Source: Dermanyssus gallinae
Taxonomy: Eukaryota; Arthropoda; Arachnida; Mesostigmata; Dermanyssidae
Length of the DNA stretch: 64,000 bases
Reading direction: 5' to 3'
Assembly: GCA_003439945.1 (NCBI GenBank)
Contig: QVRM01006824.1
Location: 687,501 to 751,500, forward strand
Part shown: piece after piece, positions 13,638 to 27,024 of the stretch
Layout of the letters: every line of letters begins with the position of its first letter
Position numbering within the stretch: the stretch's first letter is position 1
Program-made: the position numbers and the translations under genes
Notes under the pieces: generated by a model
The model's database searches: none
Told to the model about the DNA's origin: nothing
What the model saw: the letters and a program-made list of their open reading frames with translations, nothing else

Positions 13638-15800
13638 GGCCCAGATTAAAACCTTGTGCTAGCTTTTTAACAGAAAGCAAGAACCACGCTGCCTAATATA
13701 TATGTTTAACTTAAGAAGAGCTTTAACAGTTAACTTTAAACTTAATTCTATATTAAAATCGGTCTTTTTTTTTAACTAATTGAATTCAACCTATATATAT
13801 ATATATATATATGCTGATGGGCGCTACGCACTTGTTGTCTCTTTAGAGGACAAAGACACAAATTAGGCTGACGGCGTCTGAGAAGAAGCTGGAGAATAGG
13901 TCTATGGTAACGTTAAAATAAACCTTGTCAAGTCACGAAGACCACGTAGACTATCTAGGCTCTTTCCTGTAAATAATACAAACAAAACTGTGACTGTAGT
14001 ATTTTCTATAAATGGGTGGCACTACGCTTTAAAGTGAGTTTAATTCACCATAGCTTCATAATGTATTAATCTTCTTAAGGGCACGTAGACCCTGGCCTTA
14101 CGGGCCAAAAAAGGCACAAAGACAGCCGCTTAGCACCAAGCAGGCTAAAATCAAAGATCAGCAAGTCTGTTCAGCAAACTGCCTGGCCAAAATGCTGCCG
14201 ATGGTAAAAATACTTCTTGCCTCGGTAGCGGAGTTAACAGTCTTGTAGGTTGCCCCTAACACTACAAAGCTCAAGAAAAAGGAAAAGGCTCCTGAAGGCG
14301 CAAAGTACACTAATAATGCAAATTATCAGTGCATTACAGTTGAGACAACGCTGATAAGGGTTAAGTTACCCCTCGAGCTAGAGAAATATGTAACAGAGAG
14401 CATAGAGACGCCGCCAACGATCTAATCCAGGTATTGACGAGAGACGGGTGCTTTTAAAAATACCTGCATATGATAAGCAGGGCTCCAGGCGCCAAGTGTG
14501 CCATGTGCGAGACAGGGGAAGAGAATGACTGACCCAACAATTTTCCTTTGTCCAGCATTAGAAGAAGTACTTTCTTATCAGACTAGTGGGAGGCACAATA
14601 AGAAGGGAAAGCTAGCTGGAACGACGAGCCAACAACGAAATATGACGGTGGCAAAGACCGACGTTAGAAGGAAACAACAACAAAACGGAACGCAACTAAG
14701 AACCTCTATTTTCAGCAAAGTAATACGAACGTAGCTCCCATGGAAATGATTGTAGCACATATACAATGAAAACAAAATACCCGACACGCTAAGCAAATTT
14801 CTATCATGGCATGGACAAGCTCTCTCTCTCTCTCTTTTCTCCAGGCATGATCAAACGGGCATATGCTCGCTGCTGCACGCTATTGCCGTCAGGCTCTACT
14901 TTGAAGGTCACCGTCTACAGGTTGATTGTAAATCGTTTGATTTTTCCACCAGAGCAGACAAACTCGTATCCAGGAGGCCAGAAAGAGAAACGGACACATC
15001 AGGCAAATTATGCTGTTACTTACTTGCACGATATGCTCGGTGCAGTGCTAAGCTGTTTCTAGCTGTGGAGAGCCAGTATATCTGCGCGCCGCTGCAAGAT
15101 TGTTAACCACGATGCCATAACGATACCGAGCATAAATCAGATTATTCGCGAGAACCGTTGACTTGACGTAACAGTAAGTGACTCCAGTGCAGCAGGATCA
15201 TGTGTGGCCTTTTTTTCGGGACGTGGGTTCGGCTGTAGAGGAGTAGCTCGAGTTTCCAAAGTAAGATTATTTTAGACTAGAAAATAGCGATTCAAAACTG
15301 ACACAACGACAGGGCAATATACCGTATTCAACATTTTTGGAAAACATAGCATACGTAAGTCTATTACCACGCCTGCAAGTAATCTGCGAAAGTGTTCCTA
15401 GACGATCTTCCACGAAGCTGAACACGAATATAGTCACAACTTATTTCCAGTGCAACTCAGCGCACAAAATTATTTACTAGAAAGTTGTTGTAAAACATCG
15501 TAAATAATCAATGTATTCATGCATATATCTTGTAACTTTTTAAGCTAAGTAGTAATACAGGACGAGAAATAGCACAACATTTGGCGCTTATGCTGGGCAG
15601 CCACTGCAAGCTTGTTTAATGATGAAATTGTTAATCATTATTTGAGCCTATTGTCATGTAGCAGCGGCTACTTTAAACACATGGGCACGTGGTTAACGAT
15701 ATGTCCTTGTAAGATATGAGGTATGAACGATTCACGGTGTAGTCAACAAGCGACTTGACATCGGCGAGTTTTTTTTCAGTCTGAACAAAAATGCATACAC
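11301..15800. other. No gene recognised; several (AT)n tracts
   Basis: AT tracts lie at 11942-12014, 12118-12140, 12457-12507, 12728-12750, 13600-13636 and 13793-13812. A minus-strand frame at 13529-13332 (IKYFGLKLNGFLALWLIDS) looks protein-like and may be a transposon remnant, but I cannot place it. Confidence 0.5.
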
Positions 15801-18800
15801 ACGTCCATATATATATATATATATATATATATTAGATAGTCGGATGTTGTAAAATCAGGTCACACCTTCTTATTTTACTCGAGATTCGTTTTCCTACAAA
15901 CCCTCTCTCTCTCTCTCTCTCTCTGTCGTTTCTCAATTTACGTTGTCCTCGCCGGTGCTTCCTCTATTGAACGTCGTCAACGACCAGACCCGACCAAGCA
16001 GGTCAGATGATACCTTATGCCTCTTCTACTACTAGTACGCGTCGTACGCGAGACACGACGAATATTATCATAACATCCAGCCGCCTCAAGTTCGCTCGGC
16101 CAGCAACAACGGAAACATGTTTCGTGTCTTGGCCGGGTAGAGTCGGCGAGCCGAAAGCTTCGCATTTCGATCTAAAAGCCATGCATGATAGCAGCGACAA
16201 CGGAGTGCTGGGGGTGGGGCGTGGGGGGTGGGGGGGGGGGGGTCGACTACAAGTAAAAGCGGCCGAACTCGTCAAGAGTTCGAAGGTACGGCCAACTCTG
16301 ATCTTCTCCGACTCTCACGTCTTTCGGCTCGTCTACGGTTACATCGCACTCAAGCACACACTCTTTCTCCCTTGCTTCCACTCTCCTTCATATGCACACA
16401 CACATACACACACACACACAATCGGCCGGGCGGGCGGGCGGGCGTGCGGTTGTCGCTCGTCATCATCAACGTAATCATTGTTGTTGTTATTATTGCTGTT
16501 GCCGTTGTTGTTGTTGTTGTAATTACGCAGAGCCGAGTGGGCCATATCCAATGACGCCTTACTCAAACAGACGGGCGGACGGTCGGTCGGGAGGTCAGGC
16601 AGGCGGTGGACATGCTGGCCGACCTGTTTTCCACGGCAGACACAACCCGATGATCATTATGATGGTGATGATGATGATGATGACGACGACGTCGAGCGAC
16701 GGTTTTATCCGACAGAGCCCGTCATCATCACTGTTGCCTATTTATCTCTCCGTCTGCTGTCTATCTGTGTATTCGTCTCTCTCTCTCTCTCTCTTTATGC
16801 TTACCGCTTACGTATCTTCCAGCCTATCTAACCGAAAACACAGGAGTTCTCCCTAGCACACCTTCGTCGTCAACATTAATTAATCGTTTTCCCGCGCATA
16901 CTCTAAATGCCTGTATTTTATTACAATTAAACTTATTTTAAGAACAACCACGATTATGGCAATAGTTTGCCGTTTACTTAATTTAAGTTTAGTTATGCAG
17001 TTCGTTAAGATCGTTAAAGCCTTCTGCTGAAATCATCGTTCCATTTGTCTAAATTGAGGCCCTTTAAGAGTGCACTCCAGAATAGCCGCATGTTTATATA
17101 TATATATATACACTGTGATGTGGTAACACTTCGGACACGTGTCCATGGGTCTGGTCACCTTTGAAGTTGCTGACGACGTACTTCAATAGGACGGTTTTGA
17201 GTTTCGCAACGCGTCCTAAACGTCCGCTCTGTAGTCACATTCTCATATTCGCTACTTTACGCAATCGCATCGTGCCAAACCTCTCGCCCTTTTCAAACAG
17301 CAACTTATCTGAGACACCACAATTGTTCAGTTGTCGGCGGACGTATGTTTTTCGACCCGCTTTCTTCGCAAACAAGTTGGATCAGTCAACGGAGCATCGT
17401 GTATAGATTATGAAAAGTCATTATTAAAATTGAGGTTCTCTAAGGGCATGCTCTGGCGAGCTCTTCGTGCAATTTACGGTCGTCATAACTTCCCTAGTGA
17501 GAGAACTATTGTGTTTATGCACTTGTGCAAGTATTTTGCAGGACAGGTTCAGTACGTGATATGCTAAAGAGTGTAGTACCACTAGTAGCAGCGATCCCTC
17601 AGCTGAAAATGGCGAGCGTTGTCGCAGCATAATTGATTATCTTTGGCCGAATTTGGACAGTATTTGTGCGACTGCACTCTGGACCAACAAAATGGTGCTA
17701 CAGGTCACAGAGCCGGCGGGATAACTGAGCCTTTACGGAAGAAATGGCCCAAACGCATAATCTCGGGTTACGGGAATATTCACTAGCCTTCAAGACCGTG
17801 CGGTTTAACGCCGTTAGACTATTATTAAAAGTAATTTGTACGCTAACGGTATCACGATCGCTAGCAAACAAACTAGGGATCAACGTTAAGGCGTGCATTG
17901 ATATAATATTGTATCTCCTTTATTTAAAAAAGTGCTAAAAATAGTGAGAACAAAAAGGTCACTACCTCGCCGATGTTGTATTTTATGAATAATGGCCTTA
18001 TGTCTATATAGACAAAATAAAGCTCTTAAAAATACTTTGTTTTTATGTTACTTTAAAACATCTAAAGTGAATCTTGAAGCAGTCTATATATATATATATA
18101 TCAGTTCACTAAAATTTTGCAGCTGTGACATCAAACTATCAAACATGATTAATTGCATGTTTTTCTCAAGTGTTAGAGGCATGTCGCAGCCTCTCTAGCC
18201 GAACGCGCCACCAGCATGGCCACGATATCGCAGTCATGATCTCATGGTTACGATCACACACGAACAATATCACACCATCTGTATGGTTATTGTTAGTATT
18301 ATTAGTAGTGGTTGTAGTTGTAGTAGTGGTCGTCGTAGTAGTAGTAGTAGTAGTCGTAGCGGTCATTTTACGTGTATTAGCGGAAGCGTGTTTACTGACG
18401 TGGCGCGTATAGTGGCGCAGTGGCCTACGGCTGCTGGCCAGGCTGGCCAGTCTGTGGCACACTCGACATATAGTTGATGGATGAATGCACAATGATGCGC
18501 GATGCCCTTTGAAGCCATGGCGCGCTGCTGGCAACCGCTTCTGGTTGACTTCCGTTAACTATCAAGTGGACGGACGGACGGACGGACGTCTCAGTCAGTC
18601 AGTCAGTGAACAAGTTGACGTACAAGAGCGCTATAGAGAAAGGCGTCCGAGAAAGAAAGAGAGAGAATCTATATAGAAAGGGCAAACGACCGCTTTTTAG
18701 CGGTAACGGCTTGTGCATGATCGCCGGACAAATGAGTTCGAGCCTTCTGTTAGTCTGCTGCTGCTGTTGCTGCTGCTGCTGCTGACGACCCGTCTGAATC

Positions 18801-20903
18801 ACTTTCACGCGAAGTCGCTTCAAGGACTTCAGGGAAAACCCTGTGCTCGGTGATGACGTCACCGTAGGCCTGCCGCCGCCTTCTTGCTAGCAGGCTGGCT
18901 GGCTGGTTATAGTGTGATCGAATGTCATGTCTCCTTGGTTTGTGGCATTCGCGTTTCCAGTCGAAGCAAAAGTAAAACGGTTGATTCTTTATTCGCTAGC
19001 CAAACGTAATGTATCACGGCCTGGAATACGAGGCCGGCCGTGCTAAGCCGAACGGACTCGGCACGTTACTCTACACACCGTTCGTTGCTTGCACAGTAGG
19101 ACCTACTAACAGGATGGAAATTAGAAATGTTTACTTATTCGTACGTTACTTTTACGTATAATTATCCCCTGACATAATTTAAAAAAAAAGACTTACTGCA
19201 GTATGTAGTATTTTTCTGCAAAGAGTACTGACAGGGCAAGTGCAATACAAAATGCATTGCACCAATGACTATACTAAGATAACACTTTCAAGCTTTAGAA
19301 ACGCTAAACTTACGTTTTTTTCTATCAAGCAATAACGATTACGGATCACATATAGCACAACAGCCATAATCCCTTTTTGTCGGCTGAACGAGGTACGACC
19401 CACGTCACGGTATGTAAGTGTTTGAGTAGAAGACTCATTATTCTTGCTCTCCTTGACTACGCGCTTTTTCCTGTGCTTCTTGCAACACACGTCTAGAAGT
19501 AACTAATACACTGATTGAACAAACATGAAGGGAGCAGGGACCTAAATTACGACCCCAACTAATTTAATCACGTGTTTTTCACAATGGAATTCGCATCAAA
19601 TTTCACACGCCAAATTTCAACGAACATCGATTTGCTGACCTGTATAGTGAAATGACAATGAAAACTGTACGAAGCCCGCACCGAATAAAAACTAAACAAA
19701 ATACGTCTTACGCATCAGACACATATTTCAATGCTAATAATGCAAAAACGCTTGTATGTGCTGCCCGGGAAAGATGTTTTGCGGTGGACCTTTCGTAAAT
19801 TAGTTCATTGGCTCAAAGTATTGAAAGCTTGAAGAGAAGTGATTCGAGAAATCGTACTTTCTTCAGGCATGCTGATTGCGTTCTTTTGTTGAGAGAACTC
19901 ATTGGAAACAAGATAGCTGTAACATCACGGTAATTTCTGAGCAATCCCTTTTGCCGCCGACGTTGCTAAGCCGTCCTCCATCATGTAAACAAAGCCGTTT
20001 GCTTGACGTTATACAGTAAGCAACGCAATGATCGCGGTCGCTGTTAGCCCTGAGATACTCGAATCGCGAGGAACCGGCTGAGCAATATTAAAGAAACCCA
20101 AGACAGGTAATTTGGCCAACATGGCGCAAAGTATGAAGCCATTACCGAGCTCGAAACGGCACACGGGGAAATGCATACGGCTTTATAACATAAACGGCAC
20201 AAATGCCGAAATAATCGTGCTGTTCTTTTCTGCGACCCCGGACAGTTTGGTGAACATCCGACGGATCTGGCTCACTTCTAGCCTAGATATTCGATCCAAC
20301 ACGTCGGAAACGGCTTAGCACTGTATCATCACAAATCTACAGACAAGAGTCGCTGTACAATGGACGTCTAGACGCACAGTCGTATGCAGACGATATAGAC
20401 ACTATACAGCGCTCACTAGACGTAGGAAGCATGTTGTCAGAACAGTAAATACGACGCATTCATTTGCGTTAGCTGGTTGCCGCCGATGCTCTCTCATTTT
20501 CATTATTATCTTTATTGTTACTGTTGTTGCTATTAATATTGTTTTGATTGTCGCGTTTGCGGGCTTACTCGAACTGAAGACTGTTTGGCTGGTCACCAGC
20601 ACACCGATCGGAATGAAAGGGAACGAGAAACGTTCGTTGAGGTGAGTCACAGTTTTGATACATTGACTGTTGGTGGGCCAAACGAGTCAAAAAGTGATTT
20701 GTTTTCGCTCGCGGTAAGTAAGTAGGTATATAACTAGATTAGTCTAGTTACAGTGTTGGTCATCATCGCGATGTCGACAGGTGGAACTACTAGTAGTTAG
20801 TTGATGGGGTTACGGGCTCGAGGGCCGTGAAGGGCTGCATCCATCGGAGACGTAGTTCGCTACATGATGACCTCGACAGAATTGGAAGAGTTCGACGCCG
20901 TGT
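15801..20903. other. No gene recognised; mixed microsatellites
   Basis: Contains (AT)n at 15807-15832, (TC)n at 15903-15924, a G-rich run at 16208-16243, (CA)n near 16396-16420, GTT and GAT triplets at 16470-16690, (TC)n at 16778-16794, GTA/GTC triplets at 18300-18360 and (GGAC)n at 18570-18590. The rest is plain sequence. Confidence 0.55.
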
Positions 20904-21290
20904 TAACGCTCAAAACCGCCAAGGAGACCGCTAAGCGGGAGAAGCTCACACGGCACCCTCGGGAGAGCGGTCAAGACGAGGAGCCGAGAAAGGTGGGAAT
21001 GGGAGGGGAAGTACTGCCAGACCATCAAGGTTTGACGCACCCTCCCAGGGCGATGCATACCTTTGCTTAAGCCGCTTGCCTGGTTGCATGTACATCGGCA
21101 GAAAATCGACGGCGTCAGAGCTGAATCAACGAAAATGGTAGGAACGCCTCTCTCATGGCTTCGAAGAAGTGTCAATTCGTGTTAAGCCTGGGAGGGTAGG
21201 GACAAATCCGTGTAGTGTCTTGGTGAGTACCACATTAGTCACGCAGGCTGCTAGTAACGCATGTGTTCTATTTGTTTTTTAAAAGCTTTC
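20904..21290 (+). repeat. Transposon-like repeat, copy 2, with a 3' tail shared at 58.8 and 59.8 kb
   Basis: The first 80 bp match 7667-7747. The last 100 bp (21186-21290), starting GCCTGGGAGGGT and including CACGCAGGCTGCTAGTAACG, match 58835-58953 on the plus strand and, more loosely, 59829-59740 on the minus. The other copies end in A-rich sequence. This looks like the 3' end of a retroposed element. Frame from 20864: MMTSTELEEFDAVLTLKTAK and onward to a stop at 21068. Confidence 0.5.
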
Positions 21291-21961
21291 AGAAAAGTTC
21301 GCGGATGGTGATGATGATGTTGTCGGCAAGGTATGCAGCAATCCATACAGCAGAAGAAGAAGCGGGCTCGCCCCCACATGTAGCCATTTTTAGTCATTCT
21401 TTCATCTTACTATCTAGACATGATGATCATGAGTTTTAATATTGGGTAGTACTTTTTTCTTAGACCGACCACACTTGTGATAGGGTAAGTTTATATCATC
21501 ATCTTATTTATTTCACTCATATTGAGTATGCATCTTCTTTTTCTTCTTTTATTCCCAAACCCTTGTACCACTTTTCATAACGAGAACTTAAGCATGTGAA
21601 TGTATGCAGTTCCGTAAATAAACCACGTCTGAATTGAAATTGAATTGAATTGCATATAACATAGATAATAGATAGGTAAGTTTATTTGAAAACCAACGGA
21701 AATGTTTTGCACTTTACTTCGTGGGTTTTGTACAGTTATAGTTATCTTAGTCAGCTTACCCCCTGTCTCCCTATCTCTCTGTTTCCTTTTGTACTCTAGG
21801 TCTGCTTTCTTCTGCATGATCTTCTCTATCATTTATGCTCCCTGTAACCACCTTTGCTCAACCTTACACATTCCTGCTAGCAGCTCGTCCATCGATCGAG
21901 TCTCGTTCTGGAGTACGTTAGCCGATGTTTGCAGATATTCAAGAGCTGGGCAGAAGCAGAC

Positions 21962-22310
21962 GGCGTGACGTTAAGGGGTTAACGTTGTCTACTGCGTAGA
22001 GGACTATGGACTCTGCCACTGTGGCGAGAAGATATCGCTTGCCCTCAGACGCACCTCTAGCTCTCGGCAGAATTTTGGCTAGGTTGTTTACAACCATAGC
22101 TACCGTGACCTTCTTGATGTAGACGTTTCCCGTGAGGGCACGACCGACTGTAACCCCCACGTACTTTGCCGTCTCGTTGACCGCGATATCAACCCCATTC
22201 ACAGTGAAGTTCGATCTGGTATGGGCTTTATTTATCTCACTAGCATCACCGCTTCGCTTTTATCCTGTGCTAATTCTATCTCGTGCTGTTACATCCACCC
22301 TTTGATTGGG
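21962..22310 (-). pseudogene. Non-LTR retrotransposon reverse transcriptase, 3' end fragment (R1/CR1-like)
   Basis: The minus strand from 22310 reads IKGWM, a stop, then QHEIELAQDKSEAVMLVR. In a second frame it continues NKAHTRSNFTVNGVDIAVNE, TAKYVGVTVGRAL, YIKKVTVAMVVNNLAKILPR and RGASEGKRYLLATVAESIVLYAV. This order is the end of the RT domain and the region after it in R1/CR1-type elements: the W-x-x-x-H-x-LELAxxKSE motif, then LGVTLG, then a LLATVAESIxLYA motif. A stop and a frameshift mark it as a pseudogene. It is 5' and 3' truncated. Confidence 0.75.
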
Positions 22311-23680
22311 TAATACTTTTTTTTTGTTAGCTGTCGGCCACTCGCCGTTTGTCGCAACACGGTCGTCGTAGATCTTTCCTCAGGGACTTAAGTTTTGCCT
22401 GTCCATTCGTCTCGTCGATGGACAGACAGTGGACACTCAGTCATCTAAGCAACCCCATTGCCGCGGCCAGCCTCATCGTCTTCATCAATCACCCCCCTCG
22501 CCATGATCGCTATTATTGTGGCTGTCCTTGCTGGCTTCCTACATACCGCTGCTGCTGCTGCTGCTGCTACCGCCGCAAAAACAACAACAACAGCAGACAG
22601 ACGCCTCCGCCACTCCGGAAAGTCTTTACACCTCACTGCTTTCGCAATTGTTCCACGTTAAATGTTACTGGTTGTCAACAGCCATCGACTATCAAGTTAT
22701 AGTTGCATTATCAATATCCTTCACCCGCTGGCTACTCATGTGTATGAAATACTGGATACTCTTTCCTTCCTGCTGCACACCCAACCAGCTGTAGATAAAT
22801 TGTTCTATGTAGTTCGGTGACTCGGTGACGATATTTGTTTTAAATTGTCCACGCCTGATTGCCTTTTGCGTTTCCGGCGCACACATTTCGCTTTACCCCT
22901 TTTGGCAGTTCACATTTAGCCACATATTTTTGCTCTTGTCTTAAAAGCTTAAAATCCTGAGATATCAAAGTGTTGCTTTGTACTGTCCGGTTAAACTGCC
23001 TCACCGGAATTGTATTGCGCTATTATCTACGACTTTCTGTATCTCATTCGCAGCTTCAGGCAGTTCGCGTCTATACTACCACAATAACAGCATTTGCATC
23101 AATAGCAGCAGATAGATGATGCTTCCGAAAGCACCCTCGTAGCACGTAAGCGGCTATACGTGTAAAGCGCTTTTATCTGTATTGCAGGTTTGACCTTTTT
23201 TGCTTGTTTTACTATTTCTTTACAGTGAATGATTTATCAGTTATATTGGCTGGTTAAGCATTCTTTAAGTATTTATGACAGCCCATTAGAAATTAAAGGA
23301 GGTTATTATTAATTCTAAACCATTCTCTACTCCCTTCGGGCTTGCGAACAACGCAGTTGGAAGAAGGAGGGCGCATATTTAATCCATGGTACACAGTGTT
23401 TAAAACCAATATCGACTAGCTGTACAAACTAAACGCCAGGTAGTTCGGTAGTCAACTTCTCTACATGCATCCATTATACTAGGTATAATATAATGGCAGT
23501 ACAGGCAATGTTGCAATATTTGCTAACTATTTGCTTACTAATTTATTCTACTACGAGCTATATTGATTTGTAGGTTAACATCACGGGCATATTAAGTGAC
23601 CATATAGCGGCATTACTAGTGCGGTATATAGTTATTACGAAAATGAGGGTTTGTAGAGAGTTTTAAGAATTTAACGTCGT
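22311..23680. other. No gene recognised
   Basis: Short GCT and CAA triplet runs at 22550-22600. Otherwise plain sequence. Confidence 0.5.
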
Positions 23681-23887
<207 letters not shown>

Positions 23888-24115
23888 AGACGCATAATGT
23901 TCCTACAGAAATACTACACAGTAGCCTCGGTAACATAACATATAAATCTATAACTAACTAGTAGCTAACCGATGAGTTTCCTGACTCCGTGTTGGCTGGA
24001 TGACGTCATGTTTGCAGGTTGTATCCGGGTTAGTAGCTGTTGTAAGTCACACAATCGTTTAGACGAAAAGGACGATTTATGGTTGGCTCAAACACATTTG
24101 CTCTACGAGTGCAAC

Positions 24116-24135
24116 GTTCTTGCCAAGACCACTAA

Positions 24136-24172
<37 letters not shown>
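24116..24172 (+). repeat. CCAAGACCACTAAGAC element head fused to an (AT)n tract, copy 2
   Basis: GTTCTTGCCAAGACCACTAAGAC is followed by about 34 bp of (AT)n. It differs from copy 1 by one base over the shared head. Confidence 0.8.
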
Positions 24173-24175
<3 letters not shown>

Positions 24176-25023
24176 GAGAGAGAGAACCAGACAGAGGAAT
24201 AAATATTGGAGCACTTTAACATAATCCCGTGCTCAGTTATGGTTCCGTTGACCCTTCTAGTTCTTAAAAGTTCAGAATATATTACCGGAGATCTAATGAT
24301 CGCATGTTGACGGCATATTGCTATGTGTGACCTATTTACTGCTCTCAATAATCCTAAGTCCGCGTGAACATCACTGGTAACATATTTCGAATAATTTCGA
24401 TTCATGCTTGCAGTAAGATGATTTCTGATACGCAATATACCACGACGGAATCGAGTAACACCGAGCGTATAACATGAAGCAGAGCATCATATAAACGTTG
24501 GTAGGTATATATTTATTACAAAGCAATATACACAAATAATATATATATAAAGAGAGAGAGAGAGAGAGGGAGAATGATTTCTCAGAATAACTCGCGCCTT
24601 TGTCTCATTTAGTTGACGCAGATCTGGAGCCAGATGAAACAGGGTAGTAACACACTTAAACAGTAAGCATAGGCTAGCTTTATTCCAGAAGCTAAGGTGA
24701 CGGCAGCGCTCTAAGGTCCACATCATATAAGCATGTGCTCTATTTACTCTAGCCTAACGTTCGCAACAGCCTGTAAATAAGTGAACTGATTTATCGACTT
24801 GACACAATTCGTGACCACATTTAGAATACACGCGCAAACAGACGTGTGTGTGTGTATGTATGTTCGGGAGTGTGGCTCTATGCAAATATCGCCGCTAATA
24901 GCATCGTCAGTGATCAGGTGACCTAAATATACTGAGTGACTCAAATATCCATAGGTAGACGGAAGTAAGCGTCGAATGCGGAGCATTTAAATGAAGGAAA
25001 GTACAGCTAATCGATTCTTTTTC
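24173..25023. other. No gene recognised
   Basis: A (GA)n run at 24551-24570 and (GT)n at 24845-24857. Nothing else seen. Confidence 0.5.
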
Positions 25024-25092
25024 ATCCAACCGACGATAAGGCGCTTATCCAACCGATGATAAGGCGCTTATCCAACCGATGATAAGGTTGCT
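25024..25092 (+). repeat. Three tandem 23-bp units
   Basis: The units at 25024-25046, 25047-25069 and 25070-25092 start ATCCAACCGAYGATAAGG. The first two end CGCTT and the third diverges in its last five bases. Confidence 0.9.
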
Positions 25093-25274
25093 ATTGCCAT
25101 CGAGAAACGTAGTAAATGTTCTCACTTGTGCTTTAGTGTGCGGTCTCGTAGGCTGTCACGCATAGACGACAGTAAACGACTGCGCGTCCACTTTGAAGTA
25201 AGATAGCCTTGATGGGAGTGTGTGTGTGTGTCTCTACCAGACACAGCCATTGCTAGTCTCTAAAGAGGAACTAA

Positions 25275-25352
25275 GGATCCCATCACTATCAATGGGAGAA
25301 CGGCTCACGGGTTCGATCTCCGCCGTTGCTCCCATTGATGGTGATGGGATGC
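25275..25352. repeat. Near-perfect 30-bp inverted repeat (hairpin) with a 17-nt loop
   Basis: The left arm 25275-25304 and right arm 25322-25352 pair over about 30 bases. There is one G-U type difference and one single-base bulge. The 17-nt loop is TCACGGGTTCGATCTCC, which contains the B-box-like sequence. Confidence 0.8.
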
Positions 25353-25400
25353 GCCTTGCGAAGCAATGTGAAAGCGATTTGTTGGCTAATAATCAGTCCG
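25275..25400 (+). repeat. tRNA-derived SINE-like fragment, copy 2
   Basis: GGGTTCGATCTCC (25309-25321) matches the tRNA B-box consensus GGTTCGANTCC well. The following CGTTGCTCCC, ATGGGATGCG and CTTGCGAAGCAATGTGAAAGC match the 8.6-kb copy. No complete tRNA fold is present. The 5' part overlaps the hairpin listed separately. Confidence 0.45.
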
Positions 25401-26662
25401 AAAGAAGAGGCTCGTGTAAACGCACAAAACTACGCTATTGCTAGGTTAAGCTAGCTCAAGACCCAAAAGAGAGAGAGAGAGAGTATAAGAACGTTGCGAT
25501 ACACGGTCCCCGGATATCAAACGAATGTATTTTGTCATGTCAAATGAACAATATAAACCTAATAGGAGAGTTTTGTTTAACTTGGCACTATCCTCGTACA
25601 AACGGTTTTTTGAGTCTATATTTAAGCAAAGATCATTCAAAACTGTATCTGTTTTGACTTAGAAACCGAACTGCAGACGCTCTGGCGAAAAATGCAGTAC
25701 ATGGTGATGATGAAAAATGCAGCACAAGTTGATTCATTTTCGTCTGAAGAATTGATTTCGAAACAAAGCATGCATGTTTTGGCTTGGTTGATGCACACAC
25801 TATTAGCGGTAGAGCTCACAGGGTTAGGGTAACGAAATATATTCTAGTGTCCTCATGTCGACAAAGCTCGATACCATTTCATCGGACGCTTCGGATTTTC
25901 TAAACACAGGACAGGATTCTCGTACTCAGTTACGTTGCAAGTCAGCTGGCTATCTATCTATCTATCTTTCTCACCGGCGGTCTTTCTAACCGCCTGCGGT
26001 AAACCATACTGCTTGTGCGTTCAACAAATAACGATTATTTGTACTATTATTATATTCTTTGACCTTAAACACAATTGGCTCGATCGGCCCTTGGCCTTCC
26101 GTTGACAAGCAAGGTAACAGTGGACGACGACGACGACGACGACGACGCCTGTGGCTGTGACATGAGGCGTGGTGCTTTCCGGCCAGTAGCCAGTAGCCGC
26201 TGTTATTGCCGCTGTTGTTGCCGACTGCTTTGTGGTTGGTCTGCTTGCTTGCTGGTTGATGCTGCAGCAGTTCAGATAGAGACATCATCGGCTGTTGGCC
26301 GCTGCTCACCACGGTCAACGAAACGTGGCCACAACGGCGACGCGTTGCTTTCACACGACGACGGCAATGCCGACATTCTTGCTCGACGTGGTCACGACAG
26401 TCTCGTTGTGTCTGGCCAGTAGCGAGGCTACAGCGGCTGTGGCAGTTCAGCCGGCCCGACAAGTGAGCGGGGATGACGACGCGGAAAAGCACGGGACACC
26501 ACTGCTCCTCGCGTTTCACGTCAAGTAATTCAATCCAACCCTGTCCAGTGTAGTATTCCGACTCAAGACAAACACATGCTTCTTTTTCTGCAACAAAAGC
26601 TATTATTTAACCTTCTAAAAGGTTCCTGCCGTGCCACTGATTACTTCTCGACCATATACAGA

Positions 26663-26696
<34 letters not shown>

Positions 26697-26734
26697 TAGG
26701 GTGTATATCTTCAACGCTCTTTCAAGCATATACG
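25401..26734. other. No gene recognised
   Basis: Holds (GA)n at 25469-25484, a GAC triplet run at 26124-26147 and (AT)n at 26671-26697. A 177-codon minus frame at 26519-25986 has a CGT-repeat Arg run and no recognised domain, so I do not call it a gene. Confidence 0.5.
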
Positions 26735-27024
26735 TGTGACATGATAGTGGAGTAACAATAATTATTTATTGTACATGTATTTAGCAAGTACATATATTAA
26801 GATTTACTACGCAAGTATATACATGTACACATGAAGTTTTCCCAGCTTGTAATGAGTGGCCGGCGTTAACAACATATGCTTTTCTGTAAAATAATAGCCA
26901 ACTCATTGGAAACTTACGGGAAGTCCGTGTATATGCATCAGGTGACAAACAGCGTGAAACAGAACTGTAAGCACCACGAGCTCTATGCGATCATGCGGAA
27001 TCGGTGGAAAGACAGTTGTCACGT

